Part shown: piece by piece, positions 47,911 through 58,079 of the stretch
Layout: each line of letters opens with the position of its first letter
Position numbering within the stretch: position 1 is the first letter of the stretch
Source: Dryocosmus kuriphilus
Taxonomy: Eukaryota > Arthropoda > Insecta > Hymenoptera > Cynipidae
Direction: 5' to 3'
Assembly (NCBI GenBank): GCA_038277395.1
Contig: CM076196.1
Span: 85,811,786 to 85,875,785 of the forward strand
DNA length: 64,000 nt
The notes under the pieces: generated by a model
The model's database searches: none
What the model was told of the DNA's origin: nothing
The model's input: the letters and a program-made list of their open reading frames with translations, nothing else
Translations under genes and position numbers: made by a program

Positions 47911-50900
47911 CGTCGTCTGTTCCCACGATAACTTTCGAAGGACTAATCGGATTGGATTGCGCTTTGGCACACTACTTTAAGGTCCAAAAAGAAAGGACGA
48001 GTTCGTTAACCAGCGGTTTTTGACCAACGGTTATGGTTTTATCCATCAAAAACGGTTTTCACAAAATCAAAAAATCCATTTTCCGGCTAAACTATCAGAG
48101 ATACAAAAAAAACGTAAGAAAGTAAAATTGTTCACCTCAAAAAAATCTACAAATTTTGTCTTAACCGTTTTTTGATAAAATGAACGGTTTTTGTTTTAAT
48201 CAAGAAAACGCTATTAAAATTAAAAAACTGCGGTTTCCCGCCAAAATATTCAAGATACCAAAAAATGGTGAAGAACAAAGTTGTTCAATTTAAAAAGATC
48301 TACAAATTTTGTTTTAACGATTTTTTCATAAAATGCACGGTTTTTGTTTTAATCGATAAAACGTTATTAAAAATTAAAGATTTCAAATTTTCCGCCAAAC
48401 TATCGAAGATACGGAAAAATAATAACAAACAAAGTTGTTCGTCTCCAAATTGTCTACAAATTTGCTCTCTATCATTTTTTTGATCAGACGCGTAGTTTTT
48501 GAGTTATTCGTGAAATATGTTATGAAATATAAAGAAAACCACTTTTCAGCAAAACTGTGCAAGATATGAGAAAATATTAACAAGCAGAATTGTTCACCTT
48601 AGAAATAGCTACAAAATTTATTTATAAGACTCATCGTTTTACTTTTAAGAATCGAAATCCTGTATTGTAAAAATTTGGAAAATCAAAAAGAGCTTTACCA
48701 ATCTATAATGTGTTTTAAAGAAACGTAATTATCGAGCGCGAAGCGCGAGTGTCATGATGAGAATGTATTCCTTAAGGGCGATAGAGCCTTAAGTAAAATA
48801 ATTTCTTTTGTAATTTCTAATTTAAAGGTTTATACGATCTATAAACACCGAGCGCGTAGCGCGAGGTGAATAATCTATCGAGCGCGAAGCGTGAGTGCCG
48901 TAAATAACGTATCGAGCGCGAAGCGCGAGTGCCAACAGACGCGCGCCCTAGGCGCGCTCATACTTCGCGCGAAGAGAATGTGCCCGCGCAGCGGGCAGAT
49001 TTTTTTCTATAGAAACATTTAATTGAATCAGACTGAATATACAGGCTTTATTTAAATATGAAAATACTTTTTTATTATTCCAAACTGATGAAGTTAAATG
49101 CTGTGGAAGCTTTCCTATTTACTATAGGATGGTCTCCCCTACATAATAATATAATATGGTATCAGAAATTGAAGATTTGTTATGGAAGATTAAAATTAAA
49201 TTGTAAAATAATTGTTGGTGGCTCGGTTGGTGGAATGATTTTGGGTCAACACAACTCCCACCGATTATTAAATTAAAAGTAGAAAAATTTAATTTCACAC
49301 ATTTGATGTTAAAATATTTATGGAGATGTTAATTATTTTACTTAAAATTTTAAACACAGACAGAACCTTAAAATAATATTAATTTGAATTGTGGAGTCAT
49401 CGCTTATCGATGAATGATTCAAGGTAGCAATAAGATCGTTTAGATTAATCAAGAACACAAACTTTGGTTACTCACAAGGTATTCTGATTTTACAAAAATC
49501 CCCTCGATCAAAGATATGAAATCGAATGACTCGCGAAATAAGCAAGAAATAATTTTCCTGTTAGTGGTTATATAACCAAAGTTTATAATAACCAAAGTTT
49601 GTGATCTTGATTAATCTACATGATTATTGCTATCTTGAATCATTCATCGAAAAACAATGACTCCAAAATTCAAATTAATATTATTTTAAGGTTTTGTCTG
49701 TGGGTAAAATTTTAAGTAAAATAATTAACATCTCCATAAATATTTTAACATCAAATATATGAAATTAAATTTTGTATATATATTTACTGTATCTGAATTT
49801 AATTAACAGTGATTACTCAACAATTAACTTTGCAGACAGGGTTTTTTTCATTTAAACTAAATATTAATTAGAAATAATCAATATTGATCTATGTTTAATC
49901 TACTGGAAGATTATTTATTCTTCAAAAGTGCTTAATGCTTATTTCAAGATAATCCAAATAACACCACTTCTTCAATTAAAAAAATGTTCTCTTCTTTGAG
50001 TAATTATGCTGTCTTTAATGAGCGTTCGAATTTGAACTCTGCAACAAAATTAGAAAAAAGCAATTGCAAAAGAAAACGTTTAGTTTTCTTTGTCGAATTA
50101 AAAGCGTACCAAAAATACAGGACGCGTAGACACGGCCTATTTATTATAATAAAAGTTACAGTTATGTTTGATCATTTGTTTTCTTAAACTCTGGTGGCTA
50201 TGCAAATAATGAAATAGTATGATGCAATTCAACTTTCTAAATATCAGTTTTCTTCTTTGATTACATTTTTTTGATCAGATGAGTCACTTTGAATTTAAAA
50301 ACAAATGAATGGAAGCTTCCTATTTGGAAGGGGACCAAACTTAAAAGCTTCGGAATACAAGAGCAGGTAAATTTGAAAGTTTTTCTTTTGGAAGGCAGCC
50401 AAAGGTGAGAGCCTTTAAATTTAAAAACGATGAAATTCAAAAGTCGGTGAATTCATAAGCGTTTATATGCAACATGATGTATTTGATGAAGAGATTAAAA
50501 ATTAGGGATTAAAAATTGAATTATTTAAATTTTGAATCCCTCATTTTATAGGACTAATTTAATTTATATAGGGTGGCCACTGGTTAGGGAAAACCTGTAA
50601 ATCACGGAAAATTCAGGGAATTAAAAAAAAAAGTTGCAAAAGTCAGGGAATTTCTGAAGAATAATAAAGATCTATTTTGAAGGGTAAACTTATGAATTGC
50701 ATAATTGCTTCATTTAAATAATCGCGGGGAGTTGTCTTATTATAATAAATGCCACCATAAAACACAAATTCATTTAATTTTCTTTTATTTTCTATAAACA
50801 AAATGTTGAAACATTCGAAACGGTCAGGAAAAAGTCAGGGAATTAAAAAAATTATATTTTGTGACCACCTTGATTATATTACATGTTTTAATATTCAATT

Positions 50901-52379
50901 TATATAAATAGTTCTTAGCTTCAGCCAACTAAAATAATCCTCAATTCACTTATTCTTTGATATTCAAAGTTCAAACGCGGGTTTCTTCCATGCAAAATTT
51001 ACATCTCTATAACTGTTATCGATTACGTAAACCCTAAACAATTTCCAGCCTAATATAGGTCAACTTCCATCTATCATTATCATACAATCAATTTGCATCT
51101 AATTTTGCGAAAATAACTAAGCAAACTTCGAGATTTTTTGTTCAGTAATTCAATATGATAAAAAACAAGAGCTACTCTAAAAACATTTTTAAATAAACGA
51201 GTCCAGTAGCGGAAAGCTTCAAAAAAGAAAGGACAAATAAGGCATATGTCAAAGGTCAATCTTGAAAAATCTCTTGAGCTGGATTGAAAAAAGATCAAAC
51301 AAATTAAATAAATGAAAGTCGCAACAGGTTCAATCCCTGATCTACACCTTATTTATAAGAAACCGATACATTTTATTTTTAAATTTGATCTCAAATTGTG
51401 GGATGCGATGTGGAGAAATGGAGGGGATCATTGTCAGCTGTCCAGCTGTCAAACCTCGGAATGAATGGAAAACTAAACAATATTTCCTTTGGACGTACGC
51501 AACGAGCAAAAACAAAACATAAACTTCAATTGACGCAATAAAATAGTAAAAAGCCATGACAATTCATTGTTTTTGACCCGCAATAATATTAATGAGCGAC
51601 TTTAGACCGCTTAATTTTTACATTCCATTACATCGCGATCCAAACCGATCAAAAAATAAAAAATTAATAACTTATCAAACTTTTGCATAACATGGACATA
51701 AAGGCCTCCATTTAATGTAATGAAATCAAATTTTGTATACCTCTCATATAAAGACCTAATTCCAGAAAAAATGTTAATCAACGCGTTTCGAGGTTTCACA
51801 CTTTACATCGTAACTTTGGGCATTGGGAAAGTTCCTTCGGGCAGAGAAATTCAATTTCTTATGTGGATATTATGAAACCTGGGTTTTTAATTCGTTAAGA
51901 GCCAAAACTGAAATGAAATATTAATTAAGCGATGCCAAAACACTTATCTCCTTGAAGTACTCGACACTATATTTCATTCTTATAAAAAGTAAAGGTCGAG
52001 CCAACTGAGAATACATAACAGACAATGATCATCGATTCGGCACATCGCTTGGAAAACAACTTTGAAGAAGTCAGATAGCAAAGAACTTGGGTCGCAAAAA
52101 AATTTATTTTTTCCGAGATAATAACGCTGAAGATTTCGACACCTGTAGAACTCTTTTGAAATTAATTTCTAATAACTTGATGTACACTTGTGCCACATAT
52201 GAAAGATTTCTAATTCATTTCTGTTAAGAAGTACAATTTGAGTGGACTTATAAAAGTCTGAGTACTTACGTGCCAAGTAGCTCCTTGAGAGTGTACTTTT
52301 CATCGACGGAGGGGGACTTTTCGTCCTTTCCATCCTTTTTGAGCTTCTTGTTAGAGTCCTTTTTCCCGAAAAGCGGCAT
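33613..52379 (-). CDS. CaMKI: Calcium/calmodulin-dependent protein kinase type 1
   Basis: Eight coding exons on the minus strand: 52379-52270, 43314-43178, 38907-38833, 36754-36492, 36188-36048, 35629-35503, 33979-33892 and 33798-33613. The expected protein is about 374 aa. Seen are the glycine loop GTGAFSEV, the lysine in FAVKII, HRDLKPEN, ISDFGLSK, the activation-loop CGTPGYVAPEVL with the Thr that CaMKK phosphorylates, and the autoinhibitory/calmodulin-binding region KNFAKSRWKQAYHAATVIR. A Gln/Pro/Ser-rich tail ends PTNYN. It is a cytosolic Ser/Thr kinase switched on by Ca2+/calmodulin. All junctions are GT-AG with fitting phases, except that exon 2 is 137 nt where 135 would keep the frame: an extra AC pair at 43279-43282 (plus strand) breaks it between LAES and the DRPGQMFAVK segment. 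The start MPLFGKK fits the family, and an in-frame upstream extension lacks an ATG. This may be a sequencing error or a real lesion. Confidence 0.92.
36800..38790. repeat. Degenerate A/T-rich intronic repeat field
   Basis: A CaMKI intron made largely of loosely repeated words such as TTTCAAAATTTAAA, TTCAAATTTTAA and GCTTCAAAA, with variable spacing. A similar texture occurs at 40500-41500 and 43330-44100. No ORF or element ends were found. Confidence 0.5.
42561..42584. repeat. Poly(A) run in a CaMKI intron
   Basis: About 24 consecutive A followed by CACTAAACACTA. It could be the tail of a small retroposon, but no SINE body was recognised upstream. Confidence 0.6.
45677..46532. mobile_element. 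Fold-back element 1 with tandem subrepeats in its arms
   Basis: The left end GGGGCGGTAGAAATTCTACA and the inverted right end (reading GGTGCGGTATCGATTCTACA) bound two arms. Each arm is built of repeated units carrying CTACACCGTAAAACTCTACA and TTTGATTCTACAC about 95-110 bp apart; the arms meet near 46150-46195. The flanks ATTTATAA and TTTTATAG may be a worn 8-bp duplication. Tandem repeats inside inverted arms are the architecture of Drosophila FB elements. No coding region. A sister element lies 150 bp downstream. Confidence 0.8.
46685..47557. mobile_element. Fold-back element 2, same family, with target duplication
   Basis: The left end GGGAGCGATAGCGATTCTAC and the inverted right end (reading GGGACGGTAGTGATTCTAC) continue inwards as AAAATTAAACTCTAC in both arms. 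The arms consist of tandem units of the GTAGAATCAAACGGTGTAG type, and the centre lies near 46900-46940 (ATAACGCAAAACAGTTGA and its inverse). The flanks AATAAAA at 46678-46684 and 47558-47564 are a 7-bp duplication, perhaps 8 bp with one change. It has about 870 bp, no ORF, and lies in the same CaMKI intron as element 1. Confidence 0.85.
47736..49007 (+). repeat. Copy B of the GC-palindrome repeat family (longest clear copy on the plus strand)
   Basis: Same order as copy A: TTTTACATTCTCATC start, CTTTCGCGGATTTCATGAAA, a GTCGTT simple repeat (47868-47920), CTTTCGAAGGACTAATCGG, about four to five 135-bp units, and GAGCGCGAAGCGCGAG palindromes at about 48730, 48850, 48875 and 48910. The end is a perfect 7-bp hairpin, TGCCCGCGCAGCGGGCA, followed by GATTTTTTT. 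It lies in the first CaMKI coding intron, antisense to the gene. Confidence 0.82.
49286..49773. repeat. Long inverted repeat, arms of about 185 bp
   Basis: The left arm (49286-49470) and right arm (49588-49773) are reverse complements with scattered changes: AATTTAATTTCA..., GGAGATGTTAATTATTTTAC, CTTAAAATAATATTAATTTG, GATGAATGATTCAAG and TTGATTAATC-type blocks pair throughout. A spacer of about 117 bp separates them. No clear target duplication. It is a non-coding fold-back or MITE. Confidence 0.75.
50571..50869. mobile_element. MITE-like repeat with GGGTGGCCAC / GTGACCACC ends
   Basis: The left end GGGTGGCCACTGGTTAGGGA and the inverted right end GGTGGTCACAAAATATAATT enclose several GTCAGGGAATT words on the same strand. 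A related fragment is at 24577. No ORF; the target duplication is unclear. Confidence 0.5.
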
Positions 52380-53260
52380 TTTCGAGAGTTTTCGGCGGAC
52401 TGCCTTTCCCAGACGGTCAACCTGGCGGTCCTGTGCCCCAGCTGCTAGTCCGTCCGGTCCGTCCCGAAACAGTGACAGGTTGCTCTGATTCAAAAATGAC
52501 AACGAGCGCTAGAAAAGTCCTCGGAGGTGAACGACACAAAACGAGCAATTCTTCAGACGAAAAAGTAATTTGGACTTTTGGAAGAGCCCGATTTGGAGTA
52601 AAATCAACGCAATTTGCTTCCGGACCGTGATGATGTACTCCTTCACGGGTGTTGAATGACTATAGACACTTGTTCTTATATTCCTTTAATGGATGCACGC
52701 GCGTCGCGCTACCTACAGTCTACACCACCTTTGAATTCACTACTTGGTCATGTACTTGCTTCAAACACGTATGAGACTCTCTCCTTTTTGAGAGAAAATC
52801 CCAGGGTTGAAATTCAGAGCGAAGTCGGCATGCCACGAGTTTTGAGGACAATCAGAAAATGAGAAAATCCGCGACTCCGTATCCGGATGATACAGTTGAG
52901 TTGCTTTGGCAAGTAGGAGCAAATTATTGTTTTTGACTACACACATTGGTGAAACTGCTGTCCGATTATTGTGAATTCTATGATGTCTGCTACTCCCCAA
53001 CAACTTTACTTCTGACTTTAGTCGCGAATCGAGCTCAGGGTCGCGGCCTCGCGAAACTGATAGCCACGGTTATCCTTTTTATTTATCGTTAAGCCAAGCC
53101 TTCTTGGATCGCGATAAGCACTCGCGAAGACTCGTCTGTGTTTTAGGACATTCTGAGAAAAGACGTTACGCGGTTTTATTATAAGGAAAACGATATCGAA
53201 GAATCGAAGTAGGCGGCACCTTGCGTCATAAAAATAGATTTGATTACTGATTCGGTAAAA
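52380..53260 (-). promoter_or_regulatory. 5' UTR and probable upstream region of CaMKI
   Basis: Immediately upstream of the CaMKI start the sequence is GC-richer (CAGCTGCTAGTCCGTCCGGTCCGTCCC on the plus strand, written here only to 20 bases as GCTGCTAGTCCGTCCGGTCC). A possible acceptor (TTTTTGAATCAG on the minus strand, about 52486) suggests that an upstream non-coding exon may exist. No TATA box or start site could be assigned. Confidence 0.35.
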
Positions 53261-54086
53261 AGCAAGGACTGCTCGATAAAGTGAATGGATTTAATCCTGC
53301 CGGAGACTGCGTACTGAGTTTGACAGATGACAGTTCTTATATGAGGTTATGTTCGGTATACAAATATACATGCGATTCTTTTTACTTCATTGCCTTCTTA
53401 GGTCATTCGTATTGGAGTACAATTTTTTATAATACATGTAAGGCTTTGAGTTAGAAAAGGGTTAGGTAAAAGTGTTTTTTCCACGGCTTATATGATTGGA
53501 TGTATCACTCTCTTGTTCTATTTAATTACAAGTTCTTATTTTGAGCGGATCGCATCCACTTGCCTTTAAGCAAAAAAAAAACACGGAATACTAACTGTGT
53601 TACCACTTGGCAGTTGTTACGAAAGTGTGTTCAACTTGTTTGTGGTTCATCTCTGAATTGGTTCAAATCTTGTGACACCAGCATCAGCATAGATATAACG
53701 TAATATCTGTGGCATCAGCTCCCAACTTTTACATGTAAACTTGTAGAGCTCTGTACCTAGATCCTACTTACTTCATTTTTCGCTTGTCCGTTGCAGCGGA
53801 TCTCATTGGCCAATATTGGCGCGCAATTCAAATGGAATATAATTGACAACTTTTGAAATTAAAGTAAATAATTAATATAAATTGCACATAAATGTCAGAA
53901 ATTAGGTAATTTGAGATGTCAGGTGAGAAGTAAAATAATAATGCACATATTTTGTAATTAATCATTTATTTTCTTTGAATTCTCCTTACTATATTACTTC
54001 GTTCTTCCTGATTATTTCTTGAAGGTTAAAGAGAGAGGAAATGGTCTCCAGCCCGCCCGGTAGGTGCCCGAGGAACTGATCACCTG

Positions 54087-55483
54087 TTACGAGCCGCGCA
54101 TGATTTCAATACGACTTTGATGATTGGTGGGGTCTTTCGGTGTTAATCCTGAAAAGAAACCGGGAAACTTAAAAGGCGAAGCAAATGAGTTTACAAGAAT
54201 AATTACGTTAAAATAATAAGGTTTAATATAAAAGAACACTCGTAGACACAAATATTCGAGTTTATTTTCTAAAACTAAATAACGCTATTTCTTAAAGTAG
54301 TATCTACGCCCTTTCCCCAAGGTCTTTCTTTTCACTGCTTAATAAGTTTGCTTCCTAAAGAATTGTAAAGTCCTTTCGGAAACCTAAATATTTCATATAA
54401 TTTATTTAAAGGTTCCCGCAATTTACTTAAGATATTCGACTCGATTAATCGAATACGAGCGAAAAGCAAAGCGATAGTCGCTCGTTACACACCGTCGATT
54501 CTAAGGCAGGAAATTCAAATTCTTTATCCTTTAAGACTATATGTATATATTACTCCAAAAAAATAATACGAAATTCGTATTAAATTCTCTGACGTCATAA
54601 TGTCACAAACATTGTATGTATTAAAAATCCCCAAAATGATAAGAAGAATTTTAAAACTTTTGTATCAAAAATTACATTTCTTATTGAACGTAGAACTCTT
54701 TTTTGAAGTCCACTGGACATATTCTCGGACATTAAATCTATTTCAAATCGTTACACGTTGGAATGTTTCAGATTGAAAAACCACCAATTTTAAACGCTTC
54801 AGATTAAAAAAAAAAAATAGAAATATACATCATTGAAATATTTTCACTATTAGCACTCACTATTGCCGCTTTTGGCAATATTCAGTTAATGTTTTTAAAA
54901 AGGAATTCAGATTTAAAAATTTTCATTTAAATAAAATTAGAATGAAAAAGAAATTGTTTAATTTTGAACTCTTCAATATTTTGAGCACCACGATTTGAAA
55001 TTGCTTTATTCTGGAAAATTTTTACAATTTGAAAATTTTAGATTAATTAATTTTGAATGATGCATTTAACTTTGGACTTAGGAAATATTATAAATAAATA
55101 GCTCTCAAAGTCAATGGGAAAAATTAAATCTTTGATTGGGATAATTGGAAATTGTTAATCTTCCGTGGAAAAAATTAACTAATTTATTGAAATAATTATT
55201 TGACATAATAATGAAAACAAATAACTTTCTTTAATTCTTAACCCTTTCTTGACACTCGTAGAAGAAAGTATATAATTTATTATACCTAACTTTTAATATC
55301 TATGACTTTATAAGCAATATTTATCACACATTTTAGGTTTATAAATTTTGCATTATTGAAAATTATTGATTAAATTTTAAAATCTAGGGTCACTTTGTTT
55401 TTAGTAATATAATTCCTAGGGCCTTTGATTCCAAATTGTCTCTTACCGTTGGCTAACCTGAATCGGATCCATTGTTGATTCAT
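54087..55483 (-). other. Candidate spliced minus-strand transcript with a small ORF, or CaMKI 5' exons
   Basis: On the minus strand, CAACAACAAAATG at 55483 opens MNQQWIRFRLAN and ends in a strong donor (AACG|GTAAGA, exon end 55447). A strong acceptor, TTTCTTTTCAG, at 54150 leads to GLTPKDPTNHSKSY and a stop at about 54108, in a GC-richer block. If spliced this gives only 26 aa. Read as non-coding, these could be alternative 5' exons of CaMKI, which lies downstream on the same strand. The exon-1 region is head to head with DMAP1, about 250 bp from its ATG, so a shared promoter is plausible. No homology is recognised. Confidence 0.35.
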
Positions 55484-55734
55484 TTTGTTGTTGCGTTTGC
55501 GGGATAAATTCGCTCAATGCCGCTTTGGGGTTTTTGTTAGAAGATTTTATTCATAGTTATCTCATTTTCAACCTTTTTAACAATATGTTACGAAGTAAAT
55601 ACTCGCGCTCTTTAATATTTTACTTTTTGTAACCTAAGTTGAAAGTACAACGATAAAATGTCTCTCGAAAACACGGAGTGATTCCACAAAAGCGTTTCAG
55701 ACATTTTATAGGTTAGTTTGTCTCAGAAGTCAGG

Positions 55735-57653
55735 ATGGCAGACGTGCGTGATATTTTGGATATTGAAACTCCAACAGCTACAGAATTGACAAAAGAGTCT
55801 ATTTTGGGAGGAGATAAAAAGGCAAGAAGAAAATATGACTACCGAGTGCCAAAAAGACCGGAAGGAATGCACAGGGAAGTTTTTGCGCTGCTTTGCAAAG
55901 ACAACAATGATGTGCCCCCTCTATTTCCCACCGACACGGGCAAAGGATATAAACAAGTAAAAGCAAAATTGGGCATGAGAAAAGTAAGGCCCTGGAAATG
56001 GACCCCTTTTACAAATCCTGCTCGAACTGACGGGGCAATTTTTCATCACTGGAGAAGAGTTGCTGACGTGGGGAAAGAATATCCCTTTGCAAAGTTTAAC
56101 AAAAAAGTTCCGATTCCTACCTATTCAAATGCGGAATATGTACAGCATTTGGTATCAAACACTTGGACTCGTGGAGAAACAGATCATTTGTTCGATTTGT
56201 GCAGAAGGTTTGATCTTAGGTTTATTGTTATTCATGATCGTTGGGATCGAAACAAATTTTCAATGAGGAGTGTCGAAGAATTGAAGGAGGTAATTTATTT
56301 TACTTTTTATTCTATCTTTAAACAAATTAGAATATGATTGTAAATAATAGTGAAGATTTCAAGTAATGATAGACTGTAAGCAGCTGCAATAAACATTAGA
56401 TAATTAGAGAAATGCTAAAAGTGGAGAGTTATAATTGATATTTTTGCAGATACTATCATGTGAGCGCCTCTCTCACAAAATCGAAATCACATTCTGAAAG
56501 GGTTTATACGTTCGATGCAGAGCATGAAAAACACAGAAAAGAGCAGCTGAAAAAATTATTCGAAAGGACTCAAGAGCAAGTAGAAGAGGAACAAACGTTA
56601 CTTACCGAATTGCGTAAAATTGAGCAAAGAAAGAAGGAAAGGGACCGTAAGACTCAAGATTTACAAAAATTGATAACAGCAGCTGACCATCAAGCAGATC
56701 CAAGAAAGACTGAAAGAAAATCCTCCAAGAAAAGCAGTAGTTCGTCGCGGAATAGACCAAGCAAAACAGATTCTTCACATGTAAGTTGATTATTTATTTG
56801 TTTATCTTAACAAAATACACAGAACTCTAATTTTGATTTGTTATTAGTACTATGATTATTTTGTTGTTATTAATTAATAATATTTTACTTTATGTTGCAC
56901 AATATACACAAATCCATTAACCTTCGAGTTCTTTGTGGTCTGTCACCAAAGACCATTAATTTCCAGGCTGTGGAATCTGCGGGAATCAAGTTTCCTGATT
57001 TCAAAAATAGTGGAGTTAGTCTTCGATCGCAAAGAATTAAATTGCCAAGCAGTTTAGGACAAAAGAAAATGAAGGGCATTGAACTAATGCTGACGGAAAT
57101 GCACCTCGATAGTAAGCGAATACCAAATTTGATAGTAGAGATTAGTTTATAATTATTTTTTCTCTTTCCTTTAGAAATTACTTAATCCTTCTTTTCAGTT
57201 CTGACTTCTATATCTACTATATTTGAAAAGAATTTCGTTTCCTGCAAAGTAGATTCATATTTTAAATTCTAATCTTTTGTTATTTCAGAATTCGTCCCGC
57301 CACCAACGGAACAAATCTGCCAACAATTCAACGAACTACGTAGCGATATGGTTTTGCATTACGAATTGCGAGGAGCACTCGCAACTTGTGAATATGAATT
57401 GCAATCTCTCAAGCATCAGTATGAAGCGCTCGCCCCTGGAAAGGTTTGTCCTTAATTTTTTCTACTCTTTTAAAACAATACTCAGTAATTTCAATGCGCA
57501 TATCTTTATTTTTATATTCATAAATAAATCAATTGCTTATTCTTCCAGACATTGACGATACCGCATGCTCTTTTGCCAAAAACCGAACTTGAAGTAAAAT
57601 CTGATATCATAGACGTTGTAGGATCTCCGAGTAATCCTAATATTGTGCACTAA
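55735..57653 (+). CDS. DMAP1: DNA methyltransferase 1-associated protein 1 (Tip60/NuA4 and SRCAP subunit)
   Basis: Five coding exons: 55735-56289, 56450-56780, 56967-57111, 57289-57443 and 57549-57653; about 430 aa. The N-terminus is MADVRDILDIE. A SANT-like region follows (RPWKWTPFTNPARTDGAIFHHW; TRGETDHLFDLCRRFDLRFI), then a charged coiled coil (FERTQEQVEEEQTLLTELRK, IEQRKKERDRKTQDL), a Lys/Ser linker, AGIKFPDFKNSGVSLRSQR, and a C-terminal domain ending NPNIVH. The protein is nuclear and scaffolds histone acetylation and H2A.Z exchange complexes. Exons 2-5 are in phase. Between exons 1 and 2 the only good donor (GAG|GTAATT) and acceptor (TTTTTGCAG|ATACTAT) leave the frame off: an extra AG before the donor would restore the Arg codon expected in LKERYY. 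This is either a 2-nt error or lesion, or an unusual splice. AATAAA lies 129 nt after the stop. Confidence 0.93.
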
Positions 57654-57781
57654 TTTAAGTGGAGTGAGTCAAAGTCAACTAAATTTGAATTTGTTTACCA
57701 CGTTTTACTTTATGCATAAACTGTTCATGTATGATCTGTAAGACGCTGCGCCGCGCTTGTTAGTTTCAGACTTATATTTTA

Positions 57782-57787
57782 AATAAA
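57782..57787 (+). terminator. Candidate polyadenylation signal of DMAP1
   Basis: AATAAA 129 nt downstream of the DMAP1 stop codon and in the sense orientation. The cleavage site was not identified. Confidence 0.45.
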
Positions 57788-58079
57788 TTTGTATACCTTC
57801 GTCTGTATAAAGTGTTAATATGTGAAAAATGAAAGAATTGACAGCAGTCACCTTGTTTAAAATATTTGCGATATTTTTACGTCAATTTTAATTTACTATT
57901 TGACGATTCAACGGAATTCTCATTTATTGTAATAAGGGTTGGAAAAACTTTGTGAGTTTTTGTATAAATATGTCTTCTATAAATAATAATAAAAATATGA
58001 AGCTTTAATGACTAAGAGTTATAAATTATTGTGATTTTCAAGAAAGTTAATACAAAATAAAAGTTTGAAATTGCAGATA

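Noticed and set aside
49058..49276. 72-aa ORF starting MKILFYYSKL
   Set aside because: No recognised domain, AT-rich composition like surrounding introns, no splice or neighbour support.
52266..52502. N-terminally extended CaMKI start (MSFLNQSN...)
   Set aside because: The frame is open but the codon at 52502 is TTG; the ATG at 52379 gives the family's usual N-terminus.
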